Positions 21,504 through 32,900 of a DNA stretch of 64,000 bases are shown in pieces. The position numbers and the translations under genes were made by a program. The number at the start of each line of letters is the position of its first letter. The stretch's first letter is position 1. Where the stretch lies: assembly GCA_903813345.2 (NCBI GenBank), contig CAIIXF020000011.1, positions 26,590,166-26,654,165 on the forward strand. Direction: 5' to 3'. Origin of the DNA: Owenia fusiformis (Eukaryota > Annelida > Polychaeta > Sabellida > Oweniidae). Under the pieces are notes generated by a model that saw only the letters and a list, made by a program, of their open reading frames with translations, made no database searches and was not told the DNA's origin.

Positions 21504-23393
21504 CTCCTTAACGCCTGATCCTCAAAGTGGTTAAAATTGGTGAAATGTGCATTAAATTTTAATTTAAATGCTTTTTATTCAATATTATACAAATATATGA
21601 CTGTCATACATCAAAATGAAGAGAATTACCCATATTTCTCATTTTTACCTAATTTGCATAAATTATGCAAAAATAATGATGTCATAGTGACGTCACAAGG
21701 CTGAAATTGAGCATTTTATTTCATTAAATTGAGTCATATCTCTACAGTCAATACAGTTTTTCTCAAATACTGCTCAATTATTGCAATTTTGAAAAACATG
21801 GATTTGTTCTTCTTGATTTAAGCTTTAAAATGGTATATTACATGATGGGTATAAGGAAGATTTGGTGTAACTAGATTATGCTAAAGTTTGCGATGCCGAG
21901 CCAAAAATTCCAGGAATCGTGGAAAATCGAGGAAAATTATGTCGAAATGTTTAATTGAAATATGTAATCTATAACAAATAAACTTATAACTTGAATAATT
22001 TTTATCATATTATAGGCCATACTAAGGGGGATTGCTCATATACTGTTTTTGCCTAATTTGCATATATTATGAAAATATAGCGATGTCATAAGATGACGCA
22101 AGAACGATTTGTTCCGTCAACTAAATTCCATATTCAGGAATAAATAATTTTTATTACCTGAGATTCAGTTGATAAATGTTTAATAACCCAGTTCTGTTTC
22201 ATAACAGCTTTAAAATGATAAACTACATGAAGCATAGAAAAATAATATACTGTCACTGTCACGACTCACTAGAATAAACCAAAGACGATCTGCGATAAGG
22301 TACTGATATTTGACAAATCGATGAAAATCATGACTCTACAATGTTTTGAAGAAATAATAGATGTATAAAGATGTGTTAAAAGCAAATTTCTGCTTGTGAA
22401 TGTCTGTTTGTTCATGTACTCATTATGTTTGATTGCTAATAAACCAGATAGATCATGAACATGCAATTAATCCCCAAACTGCTTGGCCTTCCATGGGTTT
22501 CCCCAACAAAGGCTTCTGATACACCCCCCCCCCCTGAATCCCTATGCTCCCCCCTGAATTCCTATGCCCCCCTCCCTATACTACTCAACATTTTTCAAAA
22601 TATTTTTGTGTTGATTGTCCTACACACCTTGCAACAAGATTTTAATGTGCCATGACATCTTACAGTAGCTATAAGAGTGAGGAAAGACGAAAAATAGTGA
22701 AAAAATAAAGCTTTTCACCTATTATCGCCCACTATAAAATCGGCCATAAAAATTAACAGAGTGAATTCATCTGCCATTCAAGGTTTTGTAGGTGCATAAA
22801 GGTAGTAAAATTAACAATATAGTAACCCTTTACACCCTATATATGTGTTTCAATTGGAAATATTGATGAACTGATCTCACAAAGCATGGATATTGAGAAA
22901 ATATTTTTAGATATGAAAATTGAATTTTTCTCAGAAATCGGGCCTTGATTGACTTGAATGAAAACGAACATTTTCTAACCTTTTTCATCAATCTAGCTCA
23001 TCTTCTCTACGTCTGCTGATACTCCTAGTATTATAATACTTGAAACTAGTTTCAAAAAGTGCATCTGTTGCCCCTAGATGGCTTGATATTTCAATAATTA
23101 TATTTTAAATTTCGCGGTTCAGCCTCTTGGTCGAACCGGAAATCAATAATTTCAAAAATATTTAATTTTTTTCTTTTGCATTATTTTTTGGTCAACAACA
23201 ACAAAATTGGTCAAAATAAGTGAACAAAGCAGTATTCTATGAATGTATTTATATTTATTTCACAACTTTATATAACAATTATAGGGAAATAGCGTGGAAA
23301 GATGCTATAGATATTTTGGTAAGATTTTTCTTTATCGGGTGACGTCATAAACCCGTCAAATCGATCATATATGATCGATTAGGCATGACGGAG
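21504..23393. mobile_element. Candidate piggyBac-like non-autonomous element, TTAA target
   Basis: TTAA occurs at 21500-21503 and 23394-23397. Just inside, the ends CTCCTTAACGCCTGATC and (complement) CTCCGTCATGCCTAATC agree at most positions. The interior is AT-rich with no transposase. It includes an imperfect direct repeat around TTGCATAAATTATG (about 21650 and 22060) and a perfect palindrome TCGATCATATATGATCGA at 23361-23378. The inverted ends are short, so confidence is moderate. Confidence 0.5.
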
Positions 23394-23556
23394 TTAAGAA
23401 AGAATTTCCAAGATGGCTGCTCCATTCAAAATGGCCACCATTATTTTATAAAACTCAAATAGTTGACAGATTTGGTTCAAATTTTATATGACATATGACT
23501 TCAGAAACCTAAAACTCAAAATATCTATGACTGCTGTCCCCAGCTCTGATTTCGGT

Positions 23557-23643
23557 GATTGGCTAGTATAAAAGGTTTGAGGGTAGCATTTTGTTCCAGA
23601 CACTCTCTAGTGTAAATTATCCTAACTTGAGTAAAAATGTGTG
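23557..23643 (+). promoter_or_regulatory. Core promoter and first exon in left palindrome arm
   Basis: An inverted CCAAT box (GATTGG, 23557-23562) is followed by TATAAAAGG at 23567-23575. ATG-TGT-G lies at 23637-23643, followed directly by the strong donor GTAAGT. Spacing suits transcription starting near 23600. The right arm keeps TATA, ATG and donor unchanged. Confidence 0.55.
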
Positions 23644-25264
23644 GTAAGTAAATTTGCTATGGGCAGTTAAAGAGGCGCCATCTATTCATTTTCAAACAGG
23701 GGGTAGGGGTATAAAATAATTTTTAACACATTTTAATAGTAAAATGACATTGAAATACTAATAAAATCTTATCAAAAACATTAATTACAATCAGTATGAA
23801 TTTTCTTGTAAGGATTAGGGTGAAAATAAGGGCATATCTTGAAATTCACTACAGGGACGCCACCTATTTTCATACTTCTACCACATGTAATAACTTATTT
23901 TAGATTCGTTAAGGTACGAAATGTACTGAAAAAATTCATTCTGAAGGACCTATATATGTTCATATCACATACTTAAAATTGGATCAATAGCTTTTGTACT
24001 GGCAGAGAAAAAAATTATTGAAATTTAAAATTTTGGCATCGTGCAGGATAGGGGTGACCATATCTCACATTATTAACTTCCAAAATATGGAGCATATGTA
24101 TCTCAAATGTACTCAAAATGGTGTATGTACTCTTGCTTTGTCATAATATTACTAATAAGAAGTAGAAAAATGATTGTACATTTTAAAAAATATTAATTCT
24201 CATTTTGACTTCTGACGTCCCAGGGGTGACCATATCTCACCTTAATAACTTCCAAAATATGGAGCATATGTATCTCAAATGTACCCAAAATGGTGTATGT
24301 ACTCTTCCTTTTTCATAATATTACTAATAAGAAGTAGAAAAATGATTGTACATTTTAAAAAATATTAATTCTCATTTTGGCTTCTGACGTCCCAGGGGTG
24401 ACCATATCTCACCTTAATATAATAACTTCCAAAATATGGAGCATATATCTCACATGTGTTCAAAATGGTGAATGTACTCTTGCTTTGTCATAATATTACT
24501 AATAAGAAGTAAAAAAAATAATTGTACATTTAAAATAATATTGATTCTCATTTTGGCTTCTGACATCCCAGGGTCGACCATATCTCACCTTAATAACTTC
24601 CAAAATATGGAGCATATGTATCTCAAATGTACTCAAAAAGGTGTATGCACTCTTGCTTTGTCATAATATTACTAATAAGAAGTAGAAAAATGATTATACA
24701 TTTCAAAATTTTTAATTTTAACTTCTTACGTTCCTGGGTAATCATATCGCACCATATAAAAATAATAATAACTTCTAAGATACGTAACATATAATCCTCA
24801 AATATTCTCAGAAAAGTCCTGTCTTTTTCATATTACGAATGAAATGTAAAAAAATGATTGCATTTTTTTAAATTTTAATTTTAGCCTCTGGTGTCCCAGG
24901 GGCTATCTCACCTTGATAACTCTCACAATATGCAACATATGCATCTCAAATGTGTGCTCAAAATGGTCTTGTTTTGTCATATTTATTGAGAATCATGAAA
25001 TCAACAGTTCAGAATCAATGGATTTTGACTGTCTCCTCTACAGCTACATATAATTCAGGGCAAATAATATCTGCTTTCAAATATTTGCATCTGCTCCCCA
25101 AACACCCTTTACAAGTACAATTGATGAGATTATTCCCTTGCATACATCTGTACATTGGACCCAACATCTTTTGTAATCCATACAGGAATCCTTTTAGCCT
25201 GTCAATAGTGGGAGTACTTTACTCCATTTATGAAGTAATGGCAACTGCTAATGTAAGGTGTTAA
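23637..25264 (+). CDS. Hypothetical spliced small protein in left palindrome arm
   Basis: Exon 1 is 23637-23643 (ATG TGT G). A candidate exon 2 at 25044-25264 follows a long pyrimidine tract and CAG, and joins in frame to give a 75-residue product. It starts MCATYNSGQIISAF, then KYLHLLPKH, and ends in a stop at 25262. The intron would contain the whole ~172-bp array. A donor-like AAT-GTAAGG at about 25252 could make exon 2 internal. The mirrored copy keeps the frame over the first 20 or so codons, which argues for coding. I do not recognise the protein. Confidence 0.35.
24051..24910 (+). repeat. Tandem array, ~172-bp unit, left arm
   Basis: Units begin GGGGTGACCATATCTCAC at 24051, 24223 and 24395, with diverged starts near 24570, 24735 and 24896. 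Each unit holds AACTTCCAAAATATGGAGC and a TTGCTTTGTCATAATATTAC segment. The innermost copies are the most diverged. Confidence 0.8.
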
Positions 25265-25835
25265 TATGTTATTCTGTGGCCTGCAATATATGCACCTTGG
25301 ATTATACACTGAATTAAGGGATTTTGAGTATGTAAAATATGGGAAAAGGAGCTCTTTGTAATGATAAATCTTTCTAGCCACATTAACATTCTCTAGTTTG
25401 TATGTTTGTCATACAACATACATTGATTGTAATGAAATATTAATCTATGATTGTGATGTCCCACACTTCTAGGGTCCCAAAGAAGAGATTAGCTTTTGGA
25501 ACAATTGCATTATTCTTGGCACGGTAGGCCATACAGTGAATACAATTGTTGAGATTGGGCAATAACAATATAGCACAACATGACAAACCATGCAAACTAG
25601 AGAATGTCAATCAGGATTAGAAGTGACTTATCGCCCTTGTAATTTAGCAGTGGGACAGTTTGGTGTATGTTTGGGCATAAATGCGCCTTTTGGGCCTAAT
25701 CTTTCAGGATGTTTTCAAAATTTCGGGTCAGATTTGGGGTTAAGGGGCCAATTTTTGTAAATGAGGCTAGGCTACTCACACTACTGATAGGCTACCAGTA
25801 TACAAAAGATGTTGCATCCAAGGCATGCAAAAGAC

Positions 25836-27355
25836 TTATCGTCCATTGTTCCTGTAATATACGGAGTGTTTGGGGAGAAGATGCAAATATTTGAAAGTAG
25901 ATCTTATTGTCTCTGGGCTATATGTAGCTGCATCCTTCAGGGGAGACAGTCAAATTCATAAATTCTGAACTTCTGATTTCATGAATCCAATAAATATGAC
26001 AAAACAAGACTATATTTATACCATTTTGGGCACGCATTTGAGATGCATATGTTGCATATCGTGAGAGTTATATCAAAGTGAGATATAATTGCCCCTGGGA
26101 TGTCAGATTCAGAAGCTAAAATGAAAATTTCAATTAAAAAAAGGTGTAATAATTTTTTTACATCTCATGAATAGCATTATGACAAAGCAAGACTATATGC
26201 CCCATTTTTTGGTATATTTGAGTTGTATATGTTACATAATTTTAGAAGTTATTCAGGGACGTCAGAAGCTAAAATTAAAATTTTTTAAATGTATAATCAT
26301 TTTTTTTACTTCTTATTAGTATAATATTATGACAAAACAAGAGTACATACACCATTTTGAGTACATTTGAGATACATATGCTCCATATTTTGGAAGTTGT
26401 TAGGTGAGATATGGTCACCCCTGGGATGTCAGAAGCCAAAATGAGAATTCATATTTTTTTAAAAATGAGCAATCATTTTCCTACATCTTATTAGTAATAT
26501 TATGACAAGACAAGACTATATACACCATTTTGTGCATATTTTAGATACAAATGCTCAATATTTTGGAAGTTATTAAGGTGAGATATGGTCACCCCTGGAA
26601 CGTCAGAAGCCAAAATGAGAATTAATATTTTTTAAAATGTACAATCATTTTTTTTACTTCTTATTAGTAATATTATGACAAAGCAAGAGTGCATACACCA
26701 TTTTGAGCACATTTGAGATACATATGCTCCATATTTTGGAAGTTATCAAGGTGAGATATGGTCACCCCTGGGACGTCAGAAGCCAAAATGAGAATTAATA
26801 TTTTTTGAAATTGTACAATCATTTTTCTGCTTCTTATTAGTAATATTATGACAAAGCAAGAGTACATACATCATTTTGAGTACATTTGAGATACATATGC
26901 TCCATATTTTGGAAGTTAATCATGTGAGATATGGTCACCCCTATCCTGCATGATGCCACAATTTTAAATTTCAAGAATTTTTTTCTCCCCCGGTACAAAA
27001 GCTATTGATCCAATTTTAAGTATGTGGTATGAACATATATAGGTCCTTTAGAATGATTTTTTTCAGTACATTTCGTACCTTAACGAATCTTCAATAAGTT
27101 ATTACACGTGGCAGAAGTACGAAAATAGGTGGCGCCCCTGTAGTGAATTTCAAGATATGCCCTTATTTTCACCCTAATCCACACAAGAAAATTCATACTG
27201 ATTGTAAATAATGTTTTTGATAAGATTTTATTAGTATTTCAATGTCATTTTACTATTAAAATGCGTTAAAAATTATTTTATACCCCTACCCCCTGTTTGA
27301 AAATGAATAGATGGCGCCTCTTTAACTGCCCATAGTGAATTTACTTACCACACAT
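25836..27355 (-). CDS. Hypothetical spliced small protein in right palindrome arm
   Basis: Exon 1 is 27349-27355 (ATG TGT G, donor GTAAGT). Exon 2 is 25836-25927 after GATGCAG. Joined, it reads MCATYSPETIRSTF, then KYLHLLPKH, and stops after 32 residues. The left copy continues much further, so one copy is truncated or extended. The shared start has no gaps. Confidence 0.3.
26090..26945 (-). repeat. Tandem array, ~172-bp unit, right arm
   Basis: Mirror image of the left array. GGTCACCCCT occurs near 26411, 26588, 26760 and 26932, with further diverged copies towards 26090. Unit length and order match the left arm. Confidence 0.8.
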
Positions 27356-27416
27356 TTTTACTCAAGTTAGGATAATTTACTCTAGCGAGTTTCTGGAACA
27401 AAATGATACCCTCAAA

Positions 27417-27425
27417 CCTTTTATA
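27417..27425 (-). promoter_or_regulatory. TATA box, right palindrome arm
   Basis: TATAAAAGG on the minus strand, at the same distance from ATG-TGT-G (27355-27349) as in the left arm. The CCAAT-like site is altered here (GATCGG). Confidence 0.5.
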
Positions 27426-27659
27426 CTAGCCGATCACCGAAATCGGAGCTGGGGACAGCACGACTGCAAGTACCGCTTTGGATATTGAAGGCAACTGGTG
27501 AGTCTAAAAAGCTTTTTAAGAATTCTTGCTATATGTGAAGGCAGCCAGTCATTTTGCAATATATAGATACGTTAAGTTTATTGTTCCATTCAAAATATTT
27601 ACAAACTTTATTATAACAATGTGATGGAGAGCCTATATTGTTTTAGAGCTGTTTCTTGG

Positions 27660-28060
27660 TATGAACGTTTTGGGGCATTCTGGGCAAAAAAGTGAACATT
27701 TCGAGAACATCCCATCCTAAAATCCCATCTGTTAAGTCTTGTCTATGTGTTTCAAGGCAAACCATTTGACGCAACAATTAAAAATTTCAGGGATGTTTCT
27801 TTGTATGTTAATCTGGAAGTGATTAGATTTTCGGAATTCTGGGTAAATGTTAAAGTGGCCATTTTGAATTTTCAGTCCTAAAATCTTGTCTATAAAATCT
27901 TGTCTATAAAATCTTCACATTTCCAGGCTAACTGTTTGACGAATTGAGTGCAAATCTTCAGGGATGTTTCATCATCTAAAAATCTAGGACTGATAAGTTC
28001 TTTGGCATTTTAAGGTAAATTGGTGTCCATTTTGGACTTTCCTTCCCAAAACTGTATTTT
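27660..28060 (+). repeat. Degenerate tandem repeat, ~165-bp unit
   Basis: GGCATTCTGGGCAAA (27673), GGAATTCTGGGTAAA (27834) and GGCATTTTAAGGTAAA (28005) start three diverged units. Each includes a TTTCAGGGATGTTTC-like segment where complete. Confidence 0.5.
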
Positions 28061-29906
28061 ATATTGTTCACATCGTGTCTTGTTACTCTGAAATTTGTTT
28101 CCTTTGGTACAAAAATTCATGGATAACATTTTGAAATCTTTGATTAATTGAAAGATGGCAGGTTAGCTAAAAGTACAAAAATCAATGAACATAGATGAAC
28201 AGCTGTTTTATTTGCTATAGCCAGTTATATTACAACGATAGATGTTCTTGATATGCTGTGAGGCCTAGGAATTGATCAGCATCTCATTTATGCTTCAACT
28301 GGATAGAACTGGTTTTAACAAAGTGCAGTAAAATCATTATATAGGAAATACCTCATTCTCATGCACTATTCAGTTTGCCAGAAAGACATACAAAAGACAT
28401 AGCCAATATAACTTGGAGAGGAAGTTTGTTTTGATTTGTTTATAAACTCACAACCTAATACTAATACAGTCAGAGCTGTCAAGTAGGTAAGGTATAAATG
28501 TAAGTCTATATTAGGATATTTAAGCTTTTCAGTTTTTGAGTTAAGTATATCTACATGTACATGGGGATTGCCACCCTAAATAGTATATTTCTCCCAGTTT
28601 TAACCAGAGTAAATAACAATTTATATTTTTATGTTTTTATATTGTTTGGTGCACATGTCATGATCGAGTTGTTACTAACTATTCTGTTCAATGAAGTGAT
28701 CGTCTCAAACATTTTGCTCTATTTTATTTTATATGCAAACCCTGTAAGTTGTACTAAAATATTTTGAAGTGTTGAAAATGATTTTTATGCTTTAAAAGGA
28801 AAGTAAGGAAAATTGTCTTAGATCACCACCCATTCACTATAACAAAAGTGATCATGAAATTCATATTGTGGAACTTGGGTTTCAACTGTTTCATGGTTTG
28901 TACTTTGTTCTTTTGTAAAAAGTTTCCTATTGAATAGTTCAATGTTCATGTCATATTGTATGCCCCAAGCATAAGCTATAGTAATTGACAATAACCTATT
29001 GATAAAATGCCAGTGTGCTAAATTAAATGATGAATACATATAATGTATAAATATTAATGTGAACAGTATTTCACAGGGAATAGAGCAAATCCTTCTTAAC
29101 ACAATATGTAGTAGTAGTCTGAAATAAAGACTTTAAATGTGGGAGTTGAGAACACATATACATATTTGAAACATTTTTAGCAAGGGACTGCACTCGTGAT
29201 GTCATTAACTATTTAGATGTCAGGAAATGTCAGGTGTCTCAAATTATACTCCCAGTCAAAGTCGAAAAGGTTGTTAATCTTTGGAACTTCATTTTCTAGA
29301 TTTTGTTTGTTTTTAAAAGTGCAATTACATGTATATGATGATGTCATATTTTAACACCATGACTATGTATTTCATTGTATTGTGATGATTAAATGGGTTT
29401 TTAAGAGAGGTCATGCTCTTGAGCATTGGAATCAAATCTTGTACTTTCAAACAATAATTTGAGAGTTTTTCTTTTGAAGAGAAGTGGAAACCAATTATCA
29501 TTATCACTGTCAATCTAATATCCGAATAGTGAACTTGTAAATTAACATTGAAAAATCAATACAATATTTATTACATGCATTAGTCAATAATGCTGTGTGA
29601 ATGGTATGCTAGGAGATCCTGGACTGTACTAATCATGAATACATTCTACTATTTCAGGGGAACAAACCCTTGATTTACAATAAGAAACCCCATTCAACAT
29701 CCAGGGCCTTATTGTGTATACTGCACCAATACAACATTACCATGACAACATAGCTATTGCATCATTTAGAGAACACCAATCAAATGATGATGTTCAACAA
29801 CAAGAGACTCACATTTACAGGAAAGGAGGAACAAGAAGTGTGATGATGTGAAAACACATAACTAAACAATCTTAACATTAAACTGAAAATAATCACCGAA
29901 AAGAAG
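28061..29906. other. Intergenic, upstream of bestrophin
   Basis: No conserved coding sequence. A TACTATTTCAG at about 29647-29657 could be the acceptor of a non-coding 5' exon running into the bestrophin ATG at 29907. The true promoter is not evident. Confidence 0.35.
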
Positions 29907-32900
29907 ATGACAATCACATACACAAATAAAGTTCCTGATGCAAGACTATGTGGCTTCCCCAGGCTGTTGCTGCATTGGAAGGGGAGCATATACAAGCTCA
30001 TGTACAAAGAGATGATGTTATTTGTGGGCCTTTATACAACATTCAGTCTAATCTATAGATTGGCTCTACCTGAACATCATAAAAGGTGAGATAATTCTTC
30101 ATCAAAAGTTATTTTCTAAAAAGCCAGTTTTGTCATATTGTATTTATTTTACCATTTTACTCCTGTATAATTATTAATAGCTGTAATTCTCAACCTTAAT
30201 TACTCTAAAATATTTTTTAATTCATAAATTCATAAATGTGGCTAAGGAAAGAAGGTAATAGAATGGTGTTTCTTCGAAACTGGCACTCTTATAATATGGA
30301 GTTACTTACTATTGTAAATTGAGCCCGGATCATATACAATATCATTCATAGCATAACTGTCAAAATGATTGGTAGCAATATGGTGAACTAATTAGTTGAA
30401 CATATTTTTCACCAGTCATCCAAAGGTTCAGAAAAATTATACATTGTTAACAATTTAATCGTTTAAAACATCAAAATGTTGTGTGGTATTCAGAAACTAG
30501 CCAGTGAAAATTTGAATAAACGAAGATGGTAAGCAAGAGACGTAAAGATTTAAATAAAAGAATTTAATGAAATTTAGTAATTTAATTAAGAAGTGGAAAA
30601 TTTTTGAGGCAAAATTTTATCAAAAGATGCGAAATTTCAAAAACTAGAAATTAGCAAATATTTATAGCCAAAAACTTCAAAATCGCAAAACACAAAATAT
30701 AGTAGTGTCAAATATTATTTGGAGTACAGTATCCACAATGTTTTAAGGTCTCTCAATATTGTAATTGCACAAAGGAAAGTTTCAAAAGTTGAAATGATTA
30801 ATAAAATAGATCATATACTTTTAACTATTTTTGGGTGTATTTACTGATTATTTATAGATACCTTTTTTAAAATTAACCAGACTTTCCTTTGTATTAGAAC
30901 GGTGGTGTATATGTCATTTTGTTCCAACAAGGTTCGGATAGATATTTTATTTCATTCCCAAGAATTGATAGAAAATAAGAAAAAACAAATGCACCACTAA
31001 AGAACAAAAATTGTTTACTGAAACAATTGTATATGTATAAATAATTTTCACATAAAATTGTTGTCAAATAATGACCATTACATAAAATAAGTGTTTTTGA
31101 TTGGTTTAAGAGAAAAGCAATGTTTATATCGCTACAGATGGTGTATATACCGTATGTTTATATCCCTACCGATCCTTTGCAAAAAATCTAGTGAAGTTAA
31201 AAGTGGGAAAGACAGGGATTAAGTGATTTTTGTCTGTTTTAACAAGCAGACCTACAAAATTTCTTACAACAATTTCGTTTCGTTGGTGGTCAAAGGATTT
31301 GATTTCTTAAGTCTCACTAACTCATGTATTTTCGAGAATTTTTCCTTTCTGTATCTCAAAATGTTTTTCCAGGGTTAAAAGTGTAACTAATTAATACATG
31401 GAAATTGCAGATTCCTTTCAGATAGAACATACTTTTCTTCTTAATTTGATACTAATATTTAAATCATTTTTGAGACTACTGATTTTTAAATTTTAATATA
31501 AATAACTGTGGATTATGGTATGGGAAGGCAGTAAATTAAATGGGCTGTATATATCTGTTAGATGTCCCTTATAAAATCTTGGATAGAATATTGATTGTTT
31601 GATCTTTTTAGTTGAGGGTAAACTTTTTATCCGAACCATAATTCTCAAAGTTGTTCAGTTTGTTAATTTTTTTAAATACTCCGAAACATTCTGTATTATA
31701 AAAACATTTAGGTTGATGGTATATGCTCACATGGGCTTTCAACTCTAATTGAAAACCCATGATGCTAATAAGCTGATATATTGTTATGTCACTGGTGATC
31801 CACTCGATTACGCTGGTAACCAAAACGGTTCGTTTTGGTAACAAAATGTCGGAACATCCGGAAGGTACGATTTTTCTCGTTTCCTTATTTTACACGTTGT
31901 AGGCAGAATTCCCACGACATTTTTTAACACAAACGTGTATCAGTATCATATGTTTAAGAAAGTGTATATATTTGCGAACAAATAGTTCATAAGACAACAG
32001 AATCGTCGATTTACTTCCTCACTTAAGTTACATAAACGGTTTGGGTTAAAAGTGCAGATCTTAACTGTTTTTGGAAAAACCGTTTATGTAACTTAAGTGA
32101 GGAAGTAAATCGACGATTCTGTTGTACTCTGAGCTATTTTTTCGCAAACATGTGCATTTTCTAAAACATATGATACTGATGCACGTTGTGAGAAAAAACG
32201 TCGTGGGGATTCTGCCTACAACGCGTGAAATAAGGAAAAAAGAAAAATCGTGCCTTCGACGTTCCGACATTTTGTTACCAAAACGGTTCATTTTGGTAAC
32301 CAGCGTAATCGAGTGGATCACCAGTGTATGTATGGAGAAGATATGGCTTGACCTAATACAATGCCATTTATAGCCCAGTTGCAAAATATACACCAATCTA
32401 ATTAAATTTAAAGTGGGTCAGACAGAGATTTTGGTGATTCTCTCACTTACATATTATTTATTTGTCTGTTATACACAAAAAATGATACCCACCTCACTTT
32501 GCATAACTTGGTTGTACATTACCATATAGACGTGTCCTTTGGCATATTTAAACCAAAGCAATAGCTGACTTAAAGAGAGAAATTATAAGGAAGATCAGGG
32601 CCATATCTCAATGTGTAAGGGTAATGAACAATTTTGCCCTTAGAATTCAAGTTTGCCTGCAAAGGAGTGTATGTAATATGGATCATATATTGTAACGCTC
32701 ATAGAAGACCCACTTGAGCTATGCATCTGAAATTTCTAGATGTGCTTTTGCATTATTACATCTTCTTTAAATGTGCCAAAGGACAATTATGTTCATAGAC
32801 ATACAATTTATGCAACGTAAGACGCTTGCCCGTAGCCAGCTTTTACCAGGAGGGGGAGCTTTTTTCCAGGGGGGGGGGGGGCTTTTTCACAATTCTGGAT

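Larger units (their letters stand above)
23532..27460. mobile_element. 3.9 kb palindrome with mirrored tandem arrays
   Basis: 23532-25130 is repeated as its complement at about 25830-27460, with scattered substitutions and small gaps. The outer arms begin TGCTGTCCCCAGCTC. Each arm contains, from outside in: a promoter-like segment, a two-codon first exon with donor, a GGCGCCATCTATTC segment, an array of about six 172-bp units, and a small exon-like frame. GACTG flanks both outer ends (23528-23532, and 27461-27467 within CGACTG) but not at exactly mirrored positions, so a target duplication is only suggestive. Confidence 0.75.

Noticed and set aside
24472-24666. 64-residue frame in the left ~172-bp array, with a near-identical frame at 26673-26867 on the minus strand
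   Set aside because: Both arise from read-through of the tandem units. The similarity reflects the palindrome, not selection on a protein.
24051-26945. CRISPR-like array
   Set aside because: Units are long, contiguous and without unique spacers, in an animal genome. This is a tandem repeat inside a palindrome.
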